A DNA stretch of 64,000 bases, from positions 38,341 through 102,340 of the forward strand of contig JACQVQ010000013.1 in assembly GCA_016209685.1 (NCBI GenBank), given 5' to 3'. This document shows, in pieces, positions 26,595-33,563 of this stretch. The translations under genes and the position numbers were made by a program. The DNA comes from Planctomycetota bacterium. Its GTDB lineage: Bacteria > Planctomycetota > Brocadiia > Brocadiales > Bathyanammoxibiaceae. The notes beneath the pieces were generated by a model. The model did no database searches and was not told the DNA's origin. It saw only the letters and a list, made by a program, of their open reading frames with translations. The first letter of the stretch is position 1; every line of letters starts with the position of its first letter.

Positions 26595-26764
26595 GGTGCA
26601 TCCAGACGCACCGTCTACACACACCCCTGAATCCCCTCTTAAAAGAGGGGATTCAGGGGTGTGTAATCCGCCTGAGGTGGACGAAGAATCTAGATTCTTC
26701 GCTCCGCTCAGAATGACAATTGAAGGGATACAGCAATGTAGGGTGCGTGTTAACGCACCCTTAT
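26592..26764. repeat. palindrome cluster left of the RAYT transposase
   Basis: Contains GTAGGGTGC-type hairpins near 26592-26610 and 26738-26760, a perfect palindrome CCCCTGAATCCCCTC/GAGGGGATTCAGGGG near 26624-26658, a TCCGCCT-type 15-mer at 26668 and one copy of a 45-bp direct repeat at 26692-26736. Confidence 0.8.
26692..26736. repeat. 45-bp direct repeat, left copy
   Basis: Begins AGATTCTTCGCTCCGC and ends GGATACAGCAA. An exact copy is at 27405-27449, so the two bracket the transposase gene in direct orientation. Confidence 0.9.
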
Positions 26765-26771
26765 TAAGAAG

Positions 26772-27323
26772 ATGCCAAATTATCGGCGTGCGTATATTGA
26801 AGGCGGGACTTATTTCTTTACGGTAGTAACCTATAATCGGAATAAGATATTATGCACAGAAGACAACCAAAAGAATCTGGAGGCTTCTATTAATGAGACC
26901 TGCGAAGAATACCCGTTTGTTATCGATGCATGGGTGCTTTTGCCTGACCATGTCCATTGCATTTGGACGCTGCCCTCTGGCGATAACAATTTCTCAATAA
27001 GATGGCAACGAATAAAAAGTAGATTTACCATAAGGTATACTAAAAGCAAAGACGAAGTGTGGGCAATCAATGAATCCCGCAAAAAGAGGGGGGAACAAGC
27101 GGTATGGCAAAGGCGGTTTTGGGAACACTTGATTAGAGATGAGAAAGACTTCCAGAGACACTGCGATTATATTCACTATAATCCGGTAAAACATGGCTAT
27201 GTGACGGCACCGAGGGACTGGCAATTTTCCACCTTTCATGAATTTGTTAAGAGAGGCGTTTATGACGTTGGTTGGGGTGTCACGGGGGAAATTATTATAG
27301 ATGAAGAAATAGGGAATGAATAA
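26772..27323 (+). CDS. REP-associated tyrosine transposase (Y1/HUH, IS200-like)
   Basis: A 183-residue single-strand HUH transposase of the TnpA_REP (RAYT) kind. It has an N-terminal YRRAYIEGGTYFFTVVTYNR, the HUH pair in WVLLPDHVHCIW (His-x-His about residues 60-62) and the catalytic Tyr in CDYIHYNPVKHGYV (about 136-149). Length and motifs indicate an intact protein. GTAGGGTGC palindromes lie on both sides, as is typical of RAYT genes with REP sequences, and 45-bp direct repeats lie outside them. The start ATG follows the left palindrome by about 10 nt. Confidence 0.9.
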   Translation: MPNYRRAYIEGGTYFFTVVTYNRNKILCTEDNQKNLEASINETCEEYPFVIDAWVLLPDHVHCIWTLPSGDNNFSIRWQRIKSRFTIRYTKSKDEVWAINESRKKRGEQAVWQRRFWEHLIRDEKDFQRHCDYIHYNPVKHGYVTAPRDWQFSTFHEFVKRGVYDVGWGVTGEIIIDEEIGNE

Positions 27324-27328
27324 TAAAT

Positions 27329-27397
27329 GGTGCGTTGCACGCACCCTACAACTAATTACATATTTTGTAGTCCGTAGGGTGCGTCTGGACGCACCCT
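27329..27397. repeat. GTAGGGTGC palindromes right of the RAYT transposase
   Basis: GGTGCGTTGCACGCACC followed by CTAC (27329-27349) and GTAGGGTGCGT/ACGCACCC (27374-27397). These match the palindromes left of the gene in sequence type, in inverted and direct orientation. Confidence 0.8.
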
Positions 27398-27404
27398 TTG
27401 TGTC

Positions 27405-27449
27405 AGATTCTTCGCTCCGCTCAGAATGACAATTGAAGGGATACAGCAA
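27405..27449. repeat. 45-bp direct repeat, right copy
   Basis: Exact copy of 26692-26736. Both copies end the segment that encodes the transposase. Confidence 0.9.
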
Positions 27450-27557
27450 AACGCCCGTTGAAAAACCCACCAAATAGGCGTATTGTATAGCCTACTTAGA
27501 GACCTCTAAATCTGCCTGAGGCTGACTAATCCGCCACGACCATTAGCCGAAATGCCT

Positions 27558-27582
27558 GCCCTGTACCAGAACGGTACAGGGC
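27558..27582. repeat. 25-nt GCCCTG palindrome (intergenic copy)
   Basis: GCCCTGTACCAG then AACGGTACAGGGC. Its relatives at 29476, 52308 and 62224 are translated in frame. This one lies 18 nt before the hicA remnant. Confidence 0.85.
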
Positions 27583-27600
27583 CTGAAGAAATGGATTGCA

Positions 27601-27666
27601 ATGAAGGTGCGTGATATTATAAAGTTGTTAGAGGGTGAAGTGATATGCATCGTTTCCTTGTCGTGA
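27601..27666 (+). pseudogene. hicA: hicA toxin N-terminal remnant
   Basis: The reading frame starts ATG and encodes MKVRDIIKLLEGEV, then drifts and stops after 21 codons (TGA at 27664). The first 12 or so residues match the typical HicA start (MKVRDIIKLL). The RNA-binding GSHxQ core of HicA is missing, so the toxin is internally deleted and inactive. It overlaps hicB, whose ATG at 27645 lies inside it. Confidence 0.6.
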
Positions 27667-27857
27667 TTGAAAAGGCAAATGGCAACTATTCAGCATATTC
27701 ACCAGATTTGCCAGGCTGTGTGGCTACTGGTGCTACCCGTGAAGAGGCAGAACATAATATGCATGAAGCTATTGAAATGCACGTGTGTGGATTATTGGAA
27801 GACAAACTGCCTATTCCCGAATCTAATTCTTTCGCAGAGTATATAGCCATTCAATGA
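27645..27857 (+). CDS. hicB: HicB-family antitoxin, orphan
   Basis: A 70-residue protein of HicB fold, containing YSAYSPDLPGCVATGATREEAE and a following amphipathic helix, the standard HicB core. There is no C-terminal HTH or RHH extension, so autoregulation by DNA binding is unlikely. Only a 5' remnant of the expected hicA toxin remains upstream. A GAGGGTG segment 8 nt before the ATG can serve as Shine-Dalgarno. Confidence 0.88.
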   Translation: MHRFLVVIEKANGNYSAYSPDLPGCVATGATREEAEHNMHEAIEMHVCGLLEDKLPIPESNSFAEYIAIQ

Positions 27858-27905
27858 AAAACCTTTGGGCATTTATTGCATTGAACCATTTGGAGCCAAA
27901 TCCTT

Positions 27906-28955
27906 ATGTCTGATTTCAAGGGTAACTGCTCTGCCACTGCCATAGGCAGTTTTCCACACCTCAAGGTGGAGGAGGCCTGCAATCTTATCTCCCGCACCCT
28001 CCCTGAGCTTCCCTGCTGGCCACAGTTGCCGAAGGTGTCCTTCGCAGAGGAGATGTGCGTACAGTACACCGAGGGGATGCCCTTCTTCAGGCTGGAACCA
28101 GGACAAAAAAGGTTTTATCTTGAGACGTGCGAGGAGGGGGAGGTGCTGGAGTCTCTGTACGAGAGATACCAGAGAAAGGACTCCTCTGCCGATTCCATTT
28201 CCGATAGGTTTGCCGCAGGGCTCCATGCCATGAGACGGTATTTTCCCTCATTCCCCCACTTGAGGGCAGTCAAGGGACAAATCGTAGGCCCGGTTACAAT
28301 GGCAGGAAACCTTAAGGATGCCCAGGGCGTAGCCGCCTTCCATGACCCTACCGTATTTGATGCCATAATCAAACACCTCTCTATGAAGGCACGGTGGCAG
28401 ATAGACTTCCTTTCCGGTTTTAAAGCCCCGGTAATCCTCTTTGTAGACGAACCGTATCTTAGCTGTATTGGTGCTGCTTTTGCCACTATTGAAAAAGATA
28501 GTGTAATAAAATCCCTACGGGAAATCTTTGATGACATTAAGGACTCGGGGGCTACCCCAGGCATACACTGCTGTGGTAACACCGACTGGTCCATGGTACT
28601 GGAGAGCGGGGTTGACATACTCAGTTTTGACGCCTTCTTCTTTATGGACAAGGTGCTTGGTTACTCTAAGGACTTAAAAGACTTCCTGGAGAGGGGCGGA
28701 ATCCTCGCCTGGGGTATCGTGCCCACCACTTCCGAGGCCCTGAAGGACGTTACCCTTGAGGTCTTAACGAAGAAGATGGAAGCGGGTATTAAGCAACTGT
28801 CTCAGAAAGGCATGGCCAGGGAGTTCGTCCTGGAGAGGTCCATCCTGACCCCCAGTTGTGGTACTGGCACACTTACCGTCGCCGAGTCCGAAAAGGCCAT
28901 GGCCTTGAATTACCAACTGTCCCTTCGTCTTAAAGAAAGGTACAATTTACCTTAA
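27906..28955 (+). CDS. core-MetE-like methyltransferase (cobalamin-independent methionine synthase C-terminal type)
   Basis: A 349-residue protein resembling the C-terminal half of MetE, without the N-terminal half. Zinc-site residues are visible in GIHCCGNTDW (His and Cys, about 218-227) and PSCGTGTL (about 316-323). GSFPH near the N-terminus and VDEPYLS are typical MetE/UROD-superfamily features. Such short core-MetE proteins transfer methyl groups from corrinoid carriers to homocysteine in some anaerobes. It is followed 10 nt later by cobD and then cobQ, which supports a B12-linked role. GGAG precedes the ATG by about 9 nt. Confidence 0.8.
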   Translation: MSDFKGNCSATAIGSFPHLKVEEACNLISRTLPELPCWPQLPKVSFAEEMCVQYTEGMPFFRLEPGQKRFYLETCEEGEVLESLYERYQRKDSSADSISDRFAAGLHAMRRYFPSFPHLRAVKGQIVGPVTMAGNLKDAQGVAAFHDPTVFDAIIKHLSMKARWQIDFLSGFKAPVILFVDEPYLSCIGAAFATIEKDSVIKSLREIFDDIKDSGATPGIHCCGNTDWSMVLESGVDILSFDAFFFMDKVLGYSKDLKDFLERGGILAWGIVPTTSEALKDVTLEVLTKKMEAGIKQLSQKGMAREFVLERSILTPSCGTGTLTVAESEKAMALNYQLSLRLKERYNLP

Positions 28956-28965
28956 ACTCCCTATC

Positions 28966-30093
28966 ATGCACGGCGGTCACGGAGGTAACATACAGGAGAT
29001 TTGCTCCCGTTACGGGCTTGAGCCCGGAGGGCTATTGGATTTTAGTGCCAACATCAACCCCCTGGGTTATCCACCTTCCCTCCCAAAGGCCCTAAGAGAG
29101 GGTCTGCCCTCTATCCTCCACTACCCTGACATAAATTGCACCAGGCTCCGCAGGGCCATTACCCAAAAGACCCGTCACAAGGAGAAAGAGATACTTATTG
29201 GCAACGGTTCCACAGAACTCATGTACCTTATACCCAGGGCCTTCAGGCCACAAAAGGGGGTGATTTTTGAGCCTACTTATAGCGAGTACGGCAGGGCCTT
29301 GAGGCTGGCAGGGGCTAACGTGGAGAAACTGGTCTCTACAGGGAATACCTCCTTCAGACCCGACCTCGGGTCCGCCTCAGGTAGACTTACCAGTGGACAG
29401 TCTCAGATGGTCTTCCTTTGTAACCCGAATAACCCTACCGGGGACCTCATTAAAAAGGAAGAGATACTTGCCCTGGCCCTGCACCAACATGGTGCAGGGC
29501 TGGCAGAGGGCCTTCCGCAATCTCTTATCGTAGTAGATGAGGCCTTTATGGATTTTGTAGACGAACCGCATAAATACACCGTCCTCCCGGAGGCAGGGAG
29601 GGTCAAAAACCTAATCGTACTCCGCTCCATGACCAAGTTCTTCGGCTATCCTGGATTACGGCTCGGCTATATGGTGGCCCACAGAGAGGTAATAAGCCAG
29701 GCGGAGGGACACAAAGAACCGTGGACGGTGAATGCCCTGGCCCAGCTCGCAGGTGAGGCGGCCCTGCAGGACGAGGATTTTATCTTCAGGAGCCGGGAGT
29801 ACGTGGCCTCGGAGAAGTCATTCCTGTACGGGGAACTCTCCCGTCTGGGAGGCATAAACCCCATCCCTCCCACCGTCAATTTCATAACCTCCAGGATAAC
29901 CCTGGAGGGGCTTACCTCGGCGGGGCTAAAAGAGATGCTCATCAGAAAAGGACTCCTTATCAGGGACTGCTCCAACTTCCCTGGTCTGGACGATAAATAC
30001 TTCCGTGTAGCCGTAAGGAGGCGGGAGGAGAACCTATTACTGCTCCAGGCCCTTGGGACAGTCCTCAGCGAAAAGACCGGGGCCAGGGATTAG
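28966..30093 (+). CDS. cobD: L-threonine-O-3-phosphate decarboxylase (aminotransferase class I/II family)
   Basis: Makes (R)-1-amino-2-propanol phosphate for the cobalamin lower-loop linker, a PLP enzyme of the HisC superfamily. The 375 residues start MHGGHGGN, with DFSANINPLG, which separates CobD from HisC. Further motifs are GNGSTELMYLIP, CNPNNPTG, VVDEAFMDF and SMTKFFGYPGLRLG (PLP lysine about residue 224). Residues about 171-178 (ALHQHGAG) come from the 25-nt GCCCTG palindrome at 29476-29500, and an SASG segment from the variant at 29371. It precedes cobQ. Confidence 0.92.
   Translation: MHGGHGGNIQEICSRYGLEPGGLLDFSANINPLGYPPSLPKALREGLPSILHYPDINCTRLRRAITQKTRHKEKEILIGNGSTELMYLIPRAFRPQKGVIFEPTYSEYGRALRLAGANVEKLVSTGNTSFRPDLGSASGRLTSGQSQMVFLCNPNNPTGDLIKKEEILALALHQHGAGLAEGLPQSLIVVDEAFMDFVDEPHKYTVLPEAGRVKNLIVLRSMTKFFGYPGLRLGYMVAHREVISQAEGHKEPWTVNALAQLAGEAALQDEDFIFRSREYVASEKSFLYGELSRLGGINPIPPTVNFITSRITLEGLTSAGLKEMLIRKGLLIRDCSNFPGLDDKYFRVAVRRREENLLLLQALGTVLSEKTGARD
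29476..29500. repeat. 25-nt GCCCTG palindrome inside cobD
   Basis: GCCCTGCACCAACATGG then TGCAGGGC, an exact palindrome in its outer arms, read in frame as ALHQHGAGLA. The same repeat lies in the transglutaminase and hexaheme genes. Confidence 0.9.
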
Positions 30094-30108
30094 GGACTGG
30101 GGAAAGAC

Positions 30109-30166
30109 ATTGTAAATTGTGAATTGGAAATTTAAAATTTTAAATTTACAATTTCCAATTTGCAAT
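30109..30166. repeat. AT-rich TTTAAATT repeat
   Basis: Units AATTGGAAATT, AAAATTTTAAATTT and AATTTCCAATTT between cobD and cobQ. It is related to the copies at 13691, 46924 and 50727. Confidence 0.75.
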
Positions 30167-30236
30167 CTTTTTAGCCAGGCTGGAACTCCCCATTGCAGGA
30201 TGCAACCCATATATTTATGTACGGTACAAGACTAAC

Positions 30237-31802
30237 ATGACGGCCAGGGCTATTATGGTCCAGGGGACGGGTTCCGGGGTGGGCAAGAGTATTATAGTTG
30301 CCGCCCTGTGCCGTATCCTCCACCAGGGAGGGTACAGGGTGTCCCCTTTCAAGGCCCAGAACATGGCCCTTAACTCCTTCGCCACCCTGGATGGCAAGGA
30401 GATGGGCAGGGCGCAGGTGGTCCAGGCCGAGGCCGCAGGAGTCCTTCCCAGGGTGGAGATGAACCCTATCCTCCTGAAGCCTAATTCTGATACTGGCTCA
30501 CAGGTAGTGGTTATGGGCAAGGCCATTGGGAACATGACGGCCCAGGAATATTTCCATCGCAGGGGCGAGTTCCTGGAGATAATCAGCAGGGCTTATCAGG
30601 TCCTGAGTGAGGATTTTGACGTTATCGTCATAGAAGGGGCGGGCAGTCCGGCCGAGATAAATCTCAAGGACAAAGACCTGGTGAACATGAAGATGGCCGA
30701 GATAGCCCAGGCCCCAGTAATCCTGGTAACGGACGTGGATAGGGGCGGCTCTTTTGCCTGGGTTATTGGCACCATGGAACTCCTTACCAGGGCCGAGAGG
30801 GAGCGGGTCTGTGGTTTTATCTTTAACAAATTCCGGGGAGACCCGTCACTCATAAGACCAGGGCTGGATATGCTGGAGTCCCGCACGGGTCTTCCGGTAC
30901 TGGGCCTTGTGCCGTTTCTACCTTCCCTCCGTATAGACGAGGAGGATTCTGCCTGCCTAAATGAAAGTTCAAGGGTTCAAGGGTTTAAAAGTTCAAATAG
31001 GGCAGACCTGGACATAGCCGTCGTAAGACTCCCCAGGATCTCCAACTTCAGCGACTTTAATGCCCTTGAGAGGGAACCAGGGGTGAGGGTCAGGTATGTG
31101 GAGACGGCGGAATCCATGGGGAGTCCAGACCTGGCTATCCTCCCGGGGACAAAGAGTACCATGGCCGACCTCCTTCACGTAAGGGAAAGGGGCTTTGCGG
31201 AGAGACTCCACTCCCTGGCACAGATGGGAACCCCTGTGGTTGGGATATGTGGAGGCTTTCAGATGCTGGGGAGAGACATTAGAGACCCCCACCACGTGGA
31301 ATCCCATCACGATTTTGTTGAGGGGCTGGGGCTACTGGATACCACCACCACCTTCCTCCCCACAAAGGCCACCTATCAAGTAAGGGCGGAGATGCTGGAC
31401 AGCTCATTACCCTTCTTTGTAAAGGAACGTCTCGGTGGGTACGAAATCCACATGGGCATCACGGAGGGAAACTCTTCACCGTTCTTAAAGGTAACCGAAC
31501 GTGCCGGCAGAAAGGTTGAGGTAATGGATGGGGCGGTAGGCAACAACGGTCAGATACTGGGCACCTACCTCCATGGGCTTTTTGATAACGATTCTTTCCG
31601 CACCGGTTTCCTCGGCTACTTGAGAAAGAAAAGTGGCAGGACCACTCCCGACGGACTGGCCGACACTGACAAAAATCTTCCCTTAGACTTTCAGAAGGTG
31701 AGGGAGGGGGATTACAACAAATTGGCGGAGGCCGTGAAGAGAAATCTAAGGATGGACCTAATCTATAAGGCCCTGGGTTTACATAAAACGCCCCACCATT
31801 AG
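30237..31802 (+). CDS. cobQ: cobyric acid synthase
   Basis: ATP- and glutamine-dependent amidation of adenosylcobyrinic acid a,c-diamide. The 521 residues fit CobQ: Walker-type GTGSGVGKS (about 9-17), the DRGGSFAW segment, a C-terminal class-I glutaminase domain with VVGICGGFQMLG (Cys nucleophile about residue 336) and YEIHMG with the catalytic His. Residues about 244-254 (VQGFKSS) come from the GTTCAAGGG repeat. There is no clear Shine-Dalgarno before the ATG; an earlier start is possible but not indicated. It converges with the minus-strand DUF2304 gene 10 nt away. Confidence 0.94.
   Translation: MTARAIMVQGTGSGVGKSIIVAALCRILHQGGYRVSPFKAQNMALNSFATLDGKEMGRAQVVQAEAAGVLPRVEMNPILLKPNSDTGSQVVVMGKAIGNMTAQEYFHRRGEFLEIISRAYQVLSEDFDVIVIEGAGSPAEINLKDKDLVNMKMAEIAQAPVILVTDVDRGGSFAWVIGTMELLTRAERERVCGFIFNKFRGDPSLIRPGLDMLESRTGLPVLGLVPFLPSLRIDEEDSACLNESSRVQGFKSSNRADLDIAVVRLPRISNFSDFNALEREPGVRVRYVETAESMGSPDLAILPGTKSTMADLLHVRERGFAERLHSLAQMGTPVVGICGGFQMLGRDIRDPHHVESHHDFVEGLGLLDTTTTFLPTKATYQVRAEMLDSSLPFFVKERLGGYEIHMGITEGNSSPFLKVTERAGRKVEVMDGAVGNNGQILGTYLHGLFDNDSFRTGFLGYLRKKSGRTTPDGLADTDKNLPLDFQKVREGDYNKLAEAVKRNLRMDLIYKALGLHKTPHH
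30966..30998. repeat. GTTCAAGGG repeat in cobQ
   Basis: AGTTCAAGGGTTCAAGGG continues with TTTAAAAGTTCAA. It is read as SSRVQGFKSSN, in the same frame as the copy in the S55 gene. Confidence 0.7.
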
Positions 31803-31811
31803 TAACCCTGG

Positions 31812-32198
31812 CTAGGAAGAACCCTTCTGCCCCCCTTTCCCACCCAATCCTACCCTCTTTTTTATCTCCTCCAGGTTGAATTTGAGCATGGAAACTTCCT
31901 GGGTCAGCCTCCTCTGCCTCTGACTCTCTCTGGATACTACGACAGTCAGACTGAGGCATATGACCACCAGAAAGAAGAAGGCCAATAGGAAGAGGAAATT
32001 GGCAGGGACAAGTATTCCGGTTAATCTTGCCAGAAAGCTTAGAATCTCAAGATTTATGGAGCACAGGAGGAAAAATATACACGTTAGTAGCCATACCAGG
32101 GCGTACTTTTCTTCCAGGTATTTCCTCCTTATAAGTTCCACTGTAAGAAACATCAGAAGAAGGGAGGCAAGGATGGCTAGTATCTGTATACGGGTCAT
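31812..32198 (-). CDS. DUF2304-like membrane protein
   Basis: A 128-residue protein with three hydrophobic helices (about 5-20, 35-55 and 65-90). A basic, coiled-coil C-terminus (SRESQRQRRLTQEVSMLKFNLEEIKKR) follows. The size and the YALVWLL segment agree with DUF2304 proteins, which are typically encoded next to polyprenyl-phosphate sugar transferases. It overlaps the preceding glycosyltransferase by one base (TAATG), so the two are probably one transcript. Confidence 0.78.
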   Translation of the reverse strand: MTRIQILAILASLLLMFLTVELIRRKYLEEKYALVWLLTCIFFLLCSINLEILSFLARLTGILVPANFLFLLAFFFLVVICLSLTVVVSRESQRQRRLTQEVSMLKFNLEEIKKRVGLGGKGGQKGSS

Positions 32199-32959
32199 TA
32201 CCGTTCTACCCTTCTGAACATCCCTACTATCGTGGAGGTCAGCATTTCCAAGACTATATAGACACTGTTAAGGGAGGTAATGGAGGAAACGCCCCCGGTG
32301 CGATGGAGCATAGTGGAGGGTATTTCTCTGACAACGAGCCCCGCCTTGTGGGCCATGACGCGAACCTCCACCTCCGGGTAATCTGGTGGGTACTCTTCAG
32401 CAAAGAAACTTATGGACTTATGGTTCATTGCGTGGAGACCAGAATTTGGGTCAGTAACCCTGGCACCCAAAAGGATGCTCAGGAGGCCAGAAAAGAGACC
32501 TATACCTATCCTTCTGGCCAGGCTGGGTTTATATTCATTCAACCTGGCAGAGGATGACAACCCTTCCTGTTTTCTGATAGGTCCGCCTGATGTGGATACT
32601 GCCTTCAGGAAGCGTGAACCTATCACCATATCGGCCTCTCCCTTCTCTAGTGGGGTTAGAAGGGCCCTGAGCTCCGTAGGCCTATGCTGGCCGTCGCCAT
32701 CCATACGTGCCACAAATCTGTAGCCTCTGTCCTGGGCAAAGATAAGTCCGCTCTGGACCGCCACCCCCAGCCCCATATTACAGGGCAGGTCCAGCACCAT
32801 TGCACCAGACTGCCTGGCCTCCCCGGAGGTATCATCGGTGGAACCATCGTTAACCACTAACACATCGGCTCCTGGGAGGGAGGCCCTGATATCTCTCACT
32901 ACTCCCCCGATGGACTTTTTCTCATTATAGGCCGGGATTATTACCAGTACCTTGTCCAT
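32198..32959 (-). CDS. glycosyltransferase family 2, polyprenyl-phosphate type
   Basis: A 253-residue inverting GT2 enzyme. The N-terminus VLVIIPAYNEKKSIGGVV and VLVVNDGSTDDT are the donor-binding motifs, with DGDGQH as the DxD element. The C-terminal IPSTMLHRTGGVSSI is typical of dolichol- or polyprenyl-phosphate mannose/glucose synthases. One loop (AVSTSGGPIRK, about 120-128) comes from a TCCGCCT-type palindrome variant at 32582-32596. It has a C-terminal amphipathic stretch but no obvious transmembrane helix. It forms a unit with the DUF2304 gene. Confidence 0.88.
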   Translation of the reverse strand: MDKVLVIIPAYNEKKSIGGVVRDIRASLPGADVLVVNDGSTDDTSGEARQSGAMVLDLPCNMGLGVAVQSGLIFAQDRGYRFVARMDGDGQHRPTELRALLTPLEKGEADMVIGSRFLKAVSTSGGPIRKQEGLSSSARLNEYKPSLARRIGIGLFSGLLSILLGARVTDPNSGLHAMNHKSISFFAEEYPPDYPEVEVRVMAHKAGLVVREIPSTMLHRTGGVSSITSLNSVYIVLEMLTSTIVGMFRRVER

Positions 32960-33026
32960 GTCCGTAAGGGTTCAAACCTGACAAAATATCTAGTGGCTGT
33001 AGGAGCCAAACATATAGCTGTAGGGG

Positions 33027-33050
33027 AAGGAAAAAGATTCTTTTTCCTTT
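33027..33050. terminator. hairpin AAGGAAAAAG/CTTTTTCCTT
   Basis: A perfect 10-bp stem with an ATT loop and T-rich flanks, in the gap between the glycosyltransferase start and the next minus-strand gene end. It could stop transcription arriving from 33066-36231. Confidence 0.6.
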
Positions 33051-33065
33051 ACATTAGAAGGAGCA

Positions 33066-33563
33066 TCAATTCTGCGTACCCTGCCGCGTTAAACCAAGGG
33101 CCTTTTCATACAACACTTTCGGATACAAACCGTTACGTTCCATAATACCCTTTCGTATCTTAAATTCCACAACTGAAAAGGCCCGTTTGGAGACCAGTCC
33201 GGATTTGTAGAGATACGCCACATCCAGGATAAGATGTAGCAACATACCATAGAAGACGGCCTTAAGCCACGGAGAGCCTAGCCAGAGGGATAGGAAGTAC
33301 ATCAACAGTAAACATTCCACTGTGTGAAAGATACTCAGGTTTATGAATTCTGGTTTGGACAGCCAACCTCCAAGAATACGGTGATAAGAATCAGCTTCTT
33401 TAAGGCTGAATCTCTTGAGACCATTGTGATAGAGGAATTCCAGATAATGGTCAGTGTCAATGAGGACTGAAGCAGCCCACAGGGCGAGAATTTTTGCGCC
33501 TAATAAAGGGAAAAGCCCCAGCGAAAGAATTCCTCCAATGATAGTATGGTCTCGCACGCTCAT
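33066..33563 (-). CDS. membrane protein, LexA-binding/YdjM-like metal hydrolase type
   Basis: A 165-residue protein with about four hydrophobic helices. Conserved-looking His/Asp residues, DTDHYLEFLYHNG, SIFHTVE and HLILDVAY, resemble the metal-site pattern of YdjM/DUF457-type inner-membrane proteins. I cannot assign a substrate. It overlaps the radical SAM gene by 4 nt (ATGA), so it is translationally coupled and perhaps shares its function. The C-terminal 40 residues are basic. Confidence 0.6.
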   Translation of the reverse strand: MSVRDHTIIGGILSLGLFPLLGAKILALWAASVLIDTDHYLEFLYHNGLKRFSLKEADSYHRILGGWLSKPEFINLSIFHTVECLLLMYFLSLWLGSPWLKAVFYGMLLHLILDVAYLYKSGLVSKRAFSVVEFKIRKGIMERNGLYPKVLYEKALGLTRQGTQN

